Below, piece after piece: positions 47,591 through 56,100 of a stretch of 64,000 bases of DNA (the first letter of the stretch is position 1; each line of letters begins with the position of its first letter). Source of the stretch: JBNKVT01 sp050299335 (lineage in GTDB: Bacteria; Pseudomonadota; Alphaproteobacteria; Rhodobacterales; Rhodobacteraceae). The notes below the pieces were generated by a model that had not been told where the DNA came from, made no database searches, and was given only the letters and a program-made list of their open reading frames with translations. The position numbers were made by a program, and so were the translations under genes. Location of the stretch: the NCBI GenBank assembly GCA_050299335.1, contig JBNKVT010000018.1, positions 8,144 through 72,143 on the forward strand. The letters are read 5' to 3'.

Positions 47591-47905
47591 TTACTCCTCG
47601 GCGATGATCTGTGCCTTCGCCTCGGCCAGCAACTCGGCCATCTTGGCGCGAATGACCGTTTCATCCGCTTTGTCGCCGAGGTCGCCCGAGACCTTGCGGA
47701 AGACATCCTCGTCGCCGGCCTCCTGGAAATCCGCCTTGATGACCTCACGGGCATAGGCCGCTGCCTCGTCGTCCGACTTGCCCATCAGCGCCGCCGCCCA
47801 GAGGCCCAAAAGCTTGTTGCGCCGCGCCTCGGCCTTGAACTGCATCTCGGCATCATGCGCATACTTCTTCTCGAAGGTCTTTTCGCGGTCGTCGAACGTG
47901 GTCAT
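47591..47905 (-). CDS. DUF1476 protein, F1-ATPase zeta-subunit type
   Basis: 104 residues, almost all helical and charged. The N-terminus M-T-T-F-D-D-R-E-K-T-F-E-K-K-Y-A-H-D is characteristic of DUF1476, which includes the zeta subunit of Paracoccus denitrificans F1-ATPase, where the N-terminal segment inhibits ATP hydrolysis. This is probably the inhibitor of the cell's ATP synthase, though the family also has members of unproven function. Divergent from purC. Confidence 0.88.
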   Translation of the reverse strand: MTTFDDREKTFEKKYAHDAEMQFKAEARRNKLLGLWAAALMGKSDDEAAAYAREVIKADFQEAGDEDVFRKVSGDLGDKADETVIRAKMAELLAEAKAQIIAEE

Positions 47906-48043
47906 CGGCATCTCTCCGGCTGTCGTTTCGCTGTTGGTCTCCAGATAAGCCGCCCGATGCCGTGACACAAGCGCCTCTTGTCGCCGCCCGGGGGTTTGCC
48001 TATAGGATGACCGACAAGCAAAGCCCTCAGGATGGAGAGTGGA

Positions 48044-48805
48044 ATGGCCCGTCGCAGGATGGTTTACGAGGGCAAGGCGAAGATCCTCTACGAAGGTTCC
48101 GAACCCGGCACGCTCATTCAGTATTTCAAGGACGACGCCACCGCGGGCGATGGCGCCAAGAAGGATGTGATCGAGGGCAAGGGGGTGTTGAACAACCGCC
48201 TGTCGGAACATTTCATGTCCGGGCTAAACAATATCGGCGTCCCGACCCATTTCATCAAGCGCATCAACATGCGCGAGCAGCTGATCCGCTCGGTCGAGAT
48301 GATCCCGCTGGAAGTGGTGGTGCGTAATCATGCTGCAGGTTCGCTGGCCAAGCGTCTCGGGATCGACGAGGGCACCCCCCTGCCCCGGCCGATCATCGAG
48401 TTCTATCTCAAGGACGACGCGCTGCACGATCCGATGGTCACCGAAGAGCATATCGTCGCCTTCGGCTGGGCCACTCATCAGGATATCGACGACATGATCG
48501 CGCTGGCGCTTCGGGTCAACGATTTCATGACCGGGCTGATGTATGGGGTCGGCATCCGGCTGATCGATTTCAAGATCGAGATCGGGCGGATTTATGAGGG
48601 CGATTTCCAGCGGCTGATTGTTGCTGACGAAATCAGTCCCGATTCCTGCCGTCTTTGGGACATAGAAACCGGTCAGAAACTGGACAAGGACGTGTTCCGC
48701 CGCGACCTGGGCTCGCTGACCGATGCCTATACCGAGGTGGCGACACGTCTGGGGGTGATGCCGCGCAAGGCTCAGGCGCATACGGGGCCGAAACTGGTCA
48801 ATTGA
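48044..48805 (+). CDS. purC: SAICAR synthase
   Basis: 253 residues. Begins M-A-R-R-R-M-V-Y-E-G-K-A-K-I-L-Y-E-G with the family's nucleotide-binding K-A-K; contains V-V-V-R-N-H-A-A-G-S and L-I-D-F-K-I-E-I-G. Joins CAIR and aspartate in purine synthesis. Start 48044 chosen over 48032 because it follows AGGATGGAGAG and matches relatives. First gene of purC-rraB-like-purS-adh-purQ. Confidence 0.95.
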   Translation: MARRRMVYEGKAKILYEGSEPGTLIQYFKDDATAGDGAKKDVIEGKGVLNNRLSEHFMSGLNNIGVPTHFIKRINMREQLIRSVEMIPLEVVVRNHAAGSLAKRLGIDEGTPLPRPIIEFYLKDDALHDPMVTEEHIVAFGWATHQDIDDMIALALRVNDFMTGLMYGVGIRLIDFKIEIGRIYEGDFQRLIVADEISPDSCRLWDIETGQKLDKDVFRRDLGSLTDAYTEVATRLGVMPRKAQAHTGPKLVN

Positions 48806-48815
48806 GGAGTGGGTG

Positions 48816-49736
48816 ATGGGGTTCTGGACGTTTCTTCTCGGAGTGCCGCCGGTTCGCGCGGCAGGCGGGGAAACGGAACCCGAGGCGGAGGCCGGGGAAA
48901 TTGGCGGCGGCGCGGACGGGTCCGGGATCGGGACCGATGGTGGCGCGGCGGACCTGGCGCCCGGGAGCCCGTCGCCTGACGGAGCGGACGGGACCGGCGA
49001 GGCGGACGAGGGTCCGCGATCTGTATCGGTCGGGGTATCCGAGACCGACGGTTCTGAGGAACCCCGTGCGGCGGGGCTTTCTGAAATCGCGGATACGCCC
49101 GAAGACACACCCGAAGACGCGCCGGAAAACATCTTCAAGGACGAGATCGGGTCAGAGGACGCGGCGCCTTTGGAAGAGGATGAGGACAGCCGCCTTCTCG
49201 ACACGCTGATGGCCGTTGGGGCCGAGGTGGATCAGGCGAAAGCGGGAAAGGCCGAAATGGACGCCGCCGAAGAGGTGGCGGAGGAGGCAGGGACGTCCGG
49301 GGGCGATGACATGCCCGAAGCGGAAACCGACACCTCCACCCCGCTCGCGCTGGAGGATGTGGCGGATCTGGAACCGGAGACCGTGGCGCAGTCCTCGACG
49401 GCGGTCGACAGTCTTATGGGCCTGAGCACCGGGCACAAGAATGATGAGGTCCGCGCGACTTTGGCGGCCATGGGCGACGATGGCAGCGCGCCGCGCCATG
49501 TGATCCATTTCGCCTATGCCACCGAGGGTTCGGCTTCGCAGCAGGCGATGGCCGACGAGCTTGGCGAGCACGGGTTCGATGTCGTCGATGCCGACGAGGA
49601 GGGCGCGATCCGGATGGAGCACACGCGCGAAGTCGCCTCGGCGGATTTCGACGCCTTCACCGATCTTCTGGAAGCGGAACTGGATGCCAAGGGCTGGCAG
49701 TATGACGGCTGGGAATGCGCCGTGGCGGGCGCGTGA
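48816..49736 (+). CDS. RraB-like protein with long acidic N-terminal extension
   Basis: 306 residues in two parts. Residues 1 to about 190 start with a hydrophobic M-G-F-W-T-F-L-L-G-V-P-P and continue as an acidic, Glu/Asp/Ala-rich low-complexity stretch. The last 115 residues resemble RraB (ribonuclease E activity inhibitor B): R-A-T-L-A-A-M-G-D-D-G, R-H-V-I-H-F-A-Y, then a C-terminal Y-D-G-W-E-C-A-V. RraB in E. coli binds the RNase E scaffold; an rne gene is in this window but 40 kb away. Whether this protein binds RNase E is unknown. Lies 10 bases behind purC and 15 before purS. Confidence 0.72.
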   Translation: MGFWTFLLGVPPVRAAGGETEPEAEAGEIGGGADGSGIGTDGGAADLAPGSPSPDGADGTGEADEGPRSVSVGVSETDGSEEPRAAGLSEIADTPEDTPEDAPENIFKDEIGSEDAAPLEEDEDSRLLDTLMAVGAEVDQAKAGKAEMDAAEEVAEEAGTSGGDDMPEAETDTSTPLALEDVADLEPETVAQSSTAVDSLMGLSTGHKNDEVRATLAAMGDDGSAPRHVIHFAYATEGSASQQAMADELGEHGFDVVDADEEGAIRMEHTREVASADFDAFTDLLEAELDAKGWQYDGWECAVAGA

Positions 49737-49751
49737 AGGAAAGAGGCGGGG

Positions 49752-49991
49752 ATGAAGGCACGGGTACATGTGACACTGAAGACCGGGGTTCTGGACCCCC
49801 AGGGCGAGGCGGTGCGTCATGCGCTGGGATCGCTGGGGTTTCAGGGGGTCGGCGAGGTACGCCAGGGCAAGGTGATCGAACTGGACCTGGCCGAAACCGA
49901 CCGCGCCAAGGCCGAGGCCGAGGTCAAGGCGATGTGCGAGAAGCTGCTCGCCAACACGGTGATCGAGAATTACGCGGTGGAACTGGTCTGA
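49752..49991 (+). CDS. purS: FGAM synthase subunit PurS
   Basis: 79 residues: K-A-R-V-H-V-T-L-K-T-G-V-L-D-P-Q-G-E-A-V, typical PurS start, and the closing V-I-E-N-Y-A-V-E-L. Small bridging subunit between PurL and PurQ in formylglycinamidine synthesis. Its stop shares bases with the next start (TGATG), so translation of the alcohol dehydrogenase is coupled to it. Confidence 0.95.
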   Translation: MKARVHVTLKTGVLDPQGEAVRHALGSLGFQGVGEVRQGKVIELDLAETDRAKAEAEVKAMCEKLLANTVIENYAVELV

Positions 49992-51028
49992 TGCGGGCGG
50001 CAGTGCTGGTCGCATACAACGCCGATCTGGATATCCAGGACCTGCCCGATCCCGCCTGCCCCGATGACGGGGTGGTGCTGAAAACGCTCGCCTGCGGGGT
50101 CTGCCGGTCGGACTGGCATGGCTGGGTTGGCGAGCATCCCAGGATCAAGCCGCCGCAGGTGCCGGGACACGAATATTGCGGCGAGGTGATCGCGGCAGGG
50201 CCGAATGCCACCTACCGCGAAGGCGACGTGCTGATCGCGCCCTTCATCCTCGCCTGCGGGTCCTGCGATTATTGCCGCGCAGGCGAGCAGAATTCCTGTT
50301 CCGATCAACGGCTTCCGGGCTTCATCGAACCGGGCGCCTTTGCCGAGCAGATCGCCGTGCCGCGCGACCACAACCTCATCCGCCTGCCCGAGAACATGTC
50401 ACCGGTGATGGCCGCCGGGCTCGGCTGCCGGGTGACCACGGCGTGGAACGCACTGACCGGAAGAGCGGCGTTAAAACCCGGCGAATGGCTGGCAGTGCAT
50501 GGGACCGGTGGCATTGGCCTGTCGGCGATGCTCTTGGGCAAGGCCCTGGGCGCGCGCGTGGCAGTCGTCGATATCGTCGAGGAAAAACTCAACCATGCCA
50601 AACAGTTGGGCGCCGATCTTGCCATAAATGCCAGCGAAGGCGCGGTCGCGGCGCGCATCAAGGACGCAACTGGCGGCGGGGCCCATGTCTCGATCGAGGC
50701 GCTGGGGATAGCGGCCACCACCAATGCCTCGCTGGAATGCCTGCGCCCGCTCGGTCGCCATGTACAGGTGGGGATGCCGGTCGGACATACCGCCGTGATG
50801 GAGATCAACATGAACGCAGTCTATATGGGCAACCTTTCGCTCTACGGCTCGCGCGGCATGCCTGCCCGCGCCTATCCGCCGCTGTTGAGCCTGATCGCCT
50901 CGGGGGCCGTCGACCTGTCGCCGCTGATCGCCCGCGAGATTCCCTTGTCGAAGGCCTCGGACGAGCTGCGCGCCTTCAACGGCCCCGCCGCCCCCGGCGT
51001 GGCGGTGATCACGGATTTCGCGGCATGA
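49991..51028 (+). CDS. zinc-dependent alcohol dehydrogenase family protein
   Basis: 345 residues of the medium-chain dehydrogenase family. Catalytic zinc ligands: C-G-V-C-R-S-D-W-H near residue 37 and G-H-E-Y-C-G-E near 60. Structural zinc loop: C-G-S-C-D-Y-C-R-A-G-E-Q-N-S-C (about 91-105). NAD(P)-binding G-T-G-G-I-G-L near 172. The substrate is unknown. It sits exactly between purS (TGATG overlap) and purQ (ATGA overlap), a position with no obvious tie to purine synthesis. Confidence 0.9.
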   Translation: MRAAVLVAYNADLDIQDLPDPACPDDGVVLKTLACGVCRSDWHGWVGEHPRIKPPQVPGHEYCGEVIAAGPNATYREGDVLIAPFILACGSCDYCRAGEQNSCSDQRLPGFIEPGAFAEQIAVPRDHNLIRLPENMSPVMAAGLGCRVTTAWNALTGRAALKPGEWLAVHGTGGIGLSAMLLGKALGARVAVVDIVEEKLNHAKQLGADLAINASEGAVAARIKDATGGGAHVSIEALGIAATTNASLECLRPLGRHVQVGMPVGHTAVMEINMNAVYMGNLSLYGSRGMPARAYPPLLSLIASGAVDLSPLIAREIPLSKASDELRAFNGPAAPGVAVITDFAA

Positions 51029-51696
51029 GGGCGGCGGTCATTGTATTCCCCGGATCGAACTGCGACCGGGACCTCGCGGTCGGGCTGGAACGCGCCTCGG
51101 GGCAGAAAACGGCGATGGTCTGGCACAAGGACACCGCGCTGCCTGAAGGCCTCGACCTCGTGGCGATCCCGGGCGGGTTTTCGTTCGGGGATTACCTGCG
51201 CTGCGGCGCGATTGCGGCACGGGCGCCGATCATGCGGGCGGTTGTCGAATTCGCCAACAGGGGCGGCATGGTGCTGGGCATCTGCAACGGCTTTCAGGTA
51301 CTGATCGAGGCCGGGCTGCTTCCCGGGGCACTAATGCGCAATGCGGACTTGAAATTTGTCTGCAAGGACGTTGTTCTTAAGACAGAAACCACCGCCACGC
51401 CCTTCACCCAAGGCCTGGCCGAAGGCGAGACCCTGCGTGTCCCGGTCGCCCATCACGACGGTAATTTCTTCGCCGATACCGCCCTATTGGAGCGTCTGCG
51501 CGGTGAGGACCGGATCGCCTTTCGCTATGCCGAAAACCCCAACGGATCGACCGACGACATCGCCGGGATCGTGTCGGACAATCGCCGAGTGCTGGGCCTG
51601 ATGCCGCATCCCGAACGCCTGAACGATCCGGCCCTGGGCGGCACCGATGGCGCAAAGCTCTTCGCCTCGATGCTGACCTCGCTGGAAACCGCCTGA
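51025..51696 (+). CDS. purQ: FGAM synthase glutaminase subunit PurQ
   Basis: 223 residues. Class I glutamine amidotransferase with nucleophile Cys in L-G-I-C-N-G-F-Q and the later V-A-H-H-D-G and P-H-P-E-R (His/Glu of the triad). N-terminus A-A-V-I-V-F-P-G-S-N-C-D is PurQ-typical. Supplies ammonia to PurL. Overlaps the alcohol dehydrogenase by 4 bases. Confidence 0.96.
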   Translation: MRAAVIVFPGSNCDRDLAVGLERASGQKTAMVWHKDTALPEGLDLVAIPGGFSFGDYLRCGAIAARAPIMRAVVEFANRGGMVLGICNGFQVLIEAGLLPGALMRNADLKFVCKDVVLKTETTATPFTQGLAEGETLRVPVAHHDGNFFADTALLERLRGEDRIAFRYAENPNGSTDDIAGIVSDNRRVLGLMPHPERLNDPALGGTDGAKLFASMLTSLETA

Positions 51697-51745
51697 AATC
51701 ACGTCCCGTCTTGAGCGGATCGGGCGAAGGGCGTAGCCTCGGTCC

Positions 51746-53497
51746 ATGTTGAAACGCCTCGGAGACCTTCTCTATCAGCCGGCCCCGCTCTGGGTGCGGC
51801 TGGCGTTATTGGCATGTGCGGGCGCCGCGGCGCTGATCCTCTATATCTCCTCCAGCCTGCTGATCGACCGGTTCACCGAAACCCAGCGCAACGAAAGCCA
51901 GCTGAAGACGGCGCTTTATTCCGGCAATGTCAGCAGCTTGTTGCAACAGCAATCGCTGGTGCCGCTCCTGCTGGCCCGCGACCCGGTCTTCACCTCGGCA
52001 CTGCAGTCGAAGGATTTCACCAACACCTCGCAGCGCCTGATCCAGTTCGCCGAGGAAATCGGCGCCGAGGCGATCTATCTGCTCGATCTCGACGGGCGCA
52101 CCGTGGCCACTTCCGACCGGCGCGAATTGGGGACGAGCTACACGGACCAACTCTATTTCATCCATGCGCTGCGCGAGAACGGCACCGTTTTCACGGTCAC
52201 CGAAAGCGAGACACCGGGGGGGGCGTCTGGTTTCAACTATGCGCGCAAGATCACTGCGGGCGAGAACACGCTCGGCATTATCGTCGTGCAGGTGAACATG
52301 CGCCAGCTCGAAGACAGCTGGCGGCGGCGCAATGACCTCGTGGCAATCACCGACACGCAAGGACGGATCATCCTGTCCTCGATCCCGATGTGGCGGCAGA
52401 GAACCTTGGCCGAAGTACTTGGTGCCGAAGATCCGCGGCTCGGCGGCGATGGGGCTGAACTGGTCCCGGCGCAGGAGAACCCTTTTGTCTATATCAGTGG
52501 AAATGCCTTTTTGCGCTCGGAAAACCGCATCGGTTTTCGCGGCTGGCGGCTGAATTATTTCTCCACCCTGACCTCGGTGCGCTCGCAGGTGGTCGGGGCG
52601 TTGGCGATCGAGATGCTGATCATGGCGCTGTTCGTGGCCATCGGCTTTTATCTGGTGCTGAAGCGAGCCCGGCGGGAATCAAAGGAAATCGCCTTTGAAT
52701 CGAGCCAGCTGCGGGCGCTGAACGCGCGGCTTCTCGAAGAGATTGCCGAGCGGCAGCGGGTAGAGAAGAACCTCGAAAACGCCGAGTTGAGCCTGGAGCA
52801 GGCCTCGAAACTCGCCGCCCTGGGCCAGATGTCCGCTGCGGTCAGCCACGAACTGAACCAGCCACTGGCGGCGATGCGCACCTATCTCGCGGGTGCCAAG
52901 CTGCTGATCCAGCGCAAGATGCCCGAAGAGGCTCTGTCGAGCTTCAACCGTATCGACGACCTGATCGAGCGGATGGGCACCATTACCAAGCAGCTTAAAT
53001 CCTATGCCCGCAAGAGCGAGGCCGACCTGAGCCCGGTGGATCTGCGCGACGCCGTCGACGGGTCGCTGGCGATGATGGCGCCGCAACTGGGCCAGACCAA
53101 GGTCGAGATCCGCAAGACCCTGCCGACCAAGCCCACCATGGTGCTCGCCGACCCGGTGCGGCTGGACCAGATCATCGTCAACCTCTTGCGCAATGCGCTG
53201 GATGCCGTGGCGCTGGAGGAAAAACCGGTCATCGACATCCTGCTGGTCGAGGGCCGCGAGGTGACGCTTTCGGTGCGCGACAACGGCACCGGGCTTGCCG
53301 ATCCCGAGCAATTGTTCGAGCCTTTTTACACCACCAAGAAACCCGGCGAGGGGGTCGGGCTGGGACTCGCCATTTCGGCGGGGATCGCGTCCGAGCTTGG
53401 TGGGCGGTTGATTGCCAGAAATGCCGATCCCAAAGGGGCGGTGTTTGAATTGCACCTGCCAAGAGCAGATATCAGTAGCGCCAAAGCAGCGGAGTAG
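51746..53497 (+). CDS. DctB-type membrane sensor histidine kinase
   Basis: 583 residues. Transmembrane helices near 18-40 and 290-312 enclose a periplasmic double-Cache-like sensor (Y-L-L-D-L-D-G-R-T-V-A-T-S and G-I-I-V-V-Q-V). A coiled coil leads to the phosphoacceptor box A-V-S-H-E-L-N-Q-P-L-A-A-M-R-T-Y, the exact DctB style. ATPase motifs N-L-L-R-N-A-L-D-A and D-N-G-T-G-L follow. DctB senses C4-dicarboxylates in rhizobia; the ligand here is inferred. Only 49 bases behind purQ. Confidence 0.88.
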   Translation: MLKRLGDLLYQPAPLWVRLALLACAGAAALILYISSSLLIDRFTETQRNESQLKTALYSGNVSSLLQQQSLVPLLLARDPVFTSALQSKDFTNTSQRLIQFAEEIGAEAIYLLDLDGRTVATSDRRELGTSYTDQLYFIHALRENGTVFTVTESETPGGASGFNYARKITAGENTLGIIVVQVNMRQLEDSWRRRNDLVAITDTQGRIILSSIPMWRQRTLAEVLGAEDPRLGGDGAELVPAQENPFVYISGNAFLRSENRIGFRGWRLNYFSTLTSVRSQVVGALAIEMLIMALFVAIGFYLVLKRARRESKEIAFESSQLRALNARLLEEIAERQRVEKNLENAELSLEQASKLAALGQMSAAVSHELNQPLAAMRTYLAGAKLLIQRKMPEEALSSFNRIDDLIERMGTITKQLKSYARKSEADLSPVDLRDAVDGSLAMMAPQLGQTKVEIRKTLPTKPTMVLADPVRLDQIIVNLLRNALDAVALEEKPVIDILLVEGREVTLSVRDNGTGLADPEQLFEPFYTTKKPGEGVGLGLAISAGIASELGGRLIARNADPKGAVFELHLPRADISSAKAAE

Positions 53498-53500
53498 AAA

Positions 53501-54844
53501 ATGTCCTCAAAACCGGTGGTTGCGATCATCGACGACGAAGCAGACATGCGCACGTCGATCGCCCAGTGGCTGACGCTTTCGGGGTTCAAGACCGAAACCT
53601 TCGAGAGTGCCGAAAAGGCGATGAAGGCGCTGGGACCGGAATTTCCCGGTGTGGTGATCTCTGACATCAGGATGCCGGGGATCGACGGGATGGCCCTCTT
53701 GCGCCGGATGCAGTCGGTGGACCCGGCCCTGCCGATCATCCTGATCACCGGCCACGGCGATGTGGCGCTGGCCGTCGAGGCGATGCGGGTCGGGGCCTAT
53801 GATTTCGTCGAAAAGCCCTTCGATCCGGAACGCCTCGCCGATCTGGCCAAGCGGGCCAATACGCAGCGGCGGCTGACGCTGGACAACCGCAACCTGCGCC
53901 GTGAGCTGTCCGACGGCACCATGCTGTTGCGCAAGCTTGTCGGCTCCTCCCAGGTGATCGAGCAACTGCGCGCCACCATCCTCGATATCGCTCAGTCCGA
54001 TGGTAATGTGCTGATCTGCGGCGAAACCGGCACCGGCAAAAGCCTGATCGCCCATGCTTTGCATGCCTGCGGACCACAGAAGGGCAACAATTTCGTCGCG
54101 CTCAATTGCGCCTCCCTCGAGGAGGCCGCGCTGGAGGTGGCGCTGTTCGGCCCGTCGGACAAGCCCGAGCAGCGCCCCGCGATCGAGCGTGCCGATGGCG
54201 GGACCCTGTGTCTGGAGGATATCGAGGCGATGCCCCCTGCCCTCCAGGCGCGGCTGTTGGCGGAATTGTCCAGCGAGGACGATGTCGAGGCGCCGCTGCG
54301 CGACATCAGGGTGATCTCGATCTCGTCGCGGATCACCAACCCCCATGAGTGCCCGCCCGAGCTGCGCGAGGACCTGTTTCACCGGCTGTCGGCCATGCAT
54401 CTGGCGACCCCGCCGCTCCGCGACCGGGGCGAGGATATCCTTTTGCTGTTCAACCGCTTCTGCGCCCGGTTCGCCGAAGACTATGGCTGCGAGGCGCCTG
54501 AGGTCTCGGCCGACGATGCCGCCCGCCTGATCCAGTCGCGCTGGCCGGGCAATATCCGCCAGCTGATCAACGTCGCCGAACGTGCCGTTCTGGCCAAGCG
54601 GCGTGGCGAGGAGGGGCTGGCGAAGCTGCTGGCCCAGGATGAGGTGGTGGTGCCCACCCCGGCCGCTATTGCCGAGAAGCCGCTGCGCGAGCATGTCGAG
54701 GCCTTCGAGAAGATGCTGATCGACAGCGCGCTGCGCCGCAACAAGGGCGCTGTATCGCAGGTGATGGAGGAACTGGCCCTGCCCCGCCGGACCCTGAACG
54801 AGAAAATGGCCAAATACGGGTTGGTGCGCGCCGAGTATCTGTGA
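53501..54844 (+). CDS. DctD-type AAA+ response regulator (no GAFTGA, altered Walker B)
   Basis: 447 residues. Receiver Asp55 (V-I-S-D-I-R-M-P-G). Walker A G-E-T-G-T-G-K-S at 174-181. The Walker B position reads L-C-L-E-D-I (236-241), with Asp and Glu in swapped order. After L-F-G (215-217) GAFTGA is missing (P-S-D-K-P-E-Q). The C-terminal HTH is R-N-K-G-A-V-S-Q-V-M-E-E-L-A-L-P-R-R-T-L-N. It probably regulates without sigma54 and perhaps with altered ATPase. Three bases behind the kinase gene. Confidence 0.88.
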   Translation: MSSKPVVAIIDDEADMRTSIAQWLTLSGFKTETFESAEKAMKALGPEFPGVVISDIRMPGIDGMALLRRMQSVDPALPIILITGHGDVALAVEAMRVGAYDFVEKPFDPERLADLAKRANTQRRLTLDNRNLRRELSDGTMLLRKLVGSSQVIEQLRATILDIAQSDGNVLICGETGTGKSLIAHALHACGPQKGNNFVALNCASLEEAALEVALFGPSDKPEQRPAIERADGGTLCLEDIEAMPPALQARLLAELSSEDDVEAPLRDIRVISISSRITNPHECPPELREDLFHRLSAMHLATPPLRDRGEDILLLFNRFCARFAEDYGCEAPEVSADDAARLIQSRWPGNIRQLINVAERAVLAKRRGEEGLAKLLAQDEVVVPTPAAIAEKPLREHVEAFEKMLIDSALRRNKGAVSQVMEELALPRRTLNEKMAKYGLVRAEYL

Positions 54845-55011
54845 TGCGCGGTTTTCTCTGGATGAAGCGCCTCGTCCAGAGGCCGCCCTCGCGCGGGCGG
54901 ATCGTTCTGGTGTTGATCGTGCTCGGGTTCTGCCTTGTGCTCTGGGGCTATGAGCAGCTCTTCGGTTGGCCCGAGATGCTGAGGGTGGATCGGATTCGCG
55001 GTCTGCACTGA
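54844..55011 (+). CDS. small membrane protein downstream of the DctD-type regulator
   Basis: 55 residues. N-terminal basic segment (M-K-R-L-V-Q-R-P-P-S-R-G-R), one transmembrane helix (I-V-L-V-L-I-V-L-G-F-C-L-V-L-W-G), and a short C-terminal tail with P-E-M-L-R. Its ATG shares one base with the regulator's stop (TGATG), so the two are coupled. I do not know its function; a small single-pass accessory of the kinase is possible. Confidence 0.7.
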   Translation: MRGFLWMKRLVQRPPSRGRIVLVLIVLGFCLVLWGYEQLFGWPEMLRVDRIRGLH

Positions 55012-55341
55012 GAATCCCGCCTGGCGCCCTGTGGATAAGTCGAGCGCCGCCCATATTTAGCCCCAATCACCACAAGCGGATGGCATTGCTCCCTATTCCA
55101 TCTCAGGACGGTCCGGTCCCTTCATGCAGGACAAGCACCTGACTCCAGGGGGCTAATACCAAAATCGTATAGGTTCTGCCGCATCGCTCTTACGATTGCT
55201 GGCGATAGTTAACAGAATCCTGACAGCGCCAGAAATAGGCCTGAATACAGACCTATGATCCGGCCCGGAGCGGGAGACCCGGCCTATCGTAGTGACGATC
55301 GGGGACGATGCTCTGACGTAAACGGTATTTGAGGACTTCAC
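55012..55341. other. upstream region of the first small secreted protein
   Basis: 330 bases, no gene visible. AT content rises near 55195-55260, where a promoter for the 55342 gene is likely. No unambiguous promoter pair or operator can be named. Confidence 0.4.
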
Positions 55342-55626
55342 ATGAAACATACGCTAGCCATCGCGGCGATCGCCGCCCTTCTCAACACCCCTGCCCTCGC
55401 ATTCGAAAGCAACGGCCCACGCCAGCCTGCGACGGACCTGGCTGCCGATCTGAGCGACACGGAGGTTTTCCAGGCTCGGCGGGCGCTCTGGAAAAGCTAC
55501 GTGGCTGATACCGATCCCACAACGGTTCTCGGCACCTATTGGCAGGACCTTTCGGGTACCGCCGACATGGTGCAGGTCATCAAATCCAGCTACGTGGTCG
55601 GCAAAGGCATCCTTTCGGCCAACTGA
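55342..55626 (+). CDS. small secreted protein, Y-V-x-G-K-G-I family (copy A)
   Basis: 94 residues. Signal peptide M-K-H-T-L-A-I-A-A-I-A-A-L-L ending at A-L-A (residue 20). The mature roughly 74 residues are mostly helical-looking, with no cysteine, and end in S-S-Y-V-V-G-K-G-I-L-S-A-N. The same C-terminal pattern closes the protein at 56101-56346. It is followed by a strong terminator, so it is its own transcription unit. I recognise no domain; probably periplasmic or secreted. Confidence 0.75.
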   Translation: MKHTLAIAAIAALLNTPALAFESNGPRQPATDLAADLSDTEVFQARRALWKSYVADTDPTTVLGTYWQDLSGTADMVQVIKSSYVVGKGILSAN

Positions 55627-55656
55627 GCAGGCCGGGTTCTCCTGGCTCGACCACGA

Positions 55657-55694
55657 GGCGCCGGGCGCAGGCTGTCGCGCCCGGCGCCGTTTTT
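55657..55694 (+). terminator. intrinsic terminator after small secreted protein A
   Basis: Perfect 12-base-pair GC stem (GGCGCCGGGCGC with GCGCCCGGCGCC, loop of 8) followed by GTTTTTA. Confidence 0.93.
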
Positions 55695-56100
55695 ACGGCT
55701 TGGTCAGCAAGCCACCGATTTCAGCGGTACGGGTTTTTTCAGAGACCACCAGCACCGGCTGGGCACCTGTAGAGACCTTGCGCATTGAACGGTGTTCGGG
55801 ACCACATTTGGAACACATTCCCCTTTAAGCCGGTCCGGCCTGGCCCGCAGCCTGAAAATGCGCAGCACTTGACGCCACGAAGGCCCGGTTTTCACGCGAT
55901 TGCTAACCGACTGTTTTACGAAGCCTTCCCGGTCATTGCTCAAGAATTGTTAACCAAACGGGTGCAAATCCACGAAAATTCTCTGTGACTTATCCTGATC
56001 GCCCCATTGGAGCCTTAATGAACCGTTAAGTTTTCATCATGAGTGGGGGACCCGTGCACAGTGTTTCGGGTGCACTCGTAAAAAGTTTGTGGGAACTGTT
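55695..56100. other. intergenic stretch before small secreted protein B
   Basis: 406 bases. No convincing gene. AT-rich about 55900-56040, including TTAATGAACCGTTAAG. A GTGCAC pair (56056-56061 and 56072-56077) can form a small hairpin close to the next start. Likely promoter and leader of the 56101 gene. Confidence 0.4.

Noticed and set aside
55704..55943. 79-codon minus-strand frame between the small secreted genes
   Set aside because: No ribosome site, no domain, and it lies in an intergenic stretch with the terminator and leader of flanking genes.
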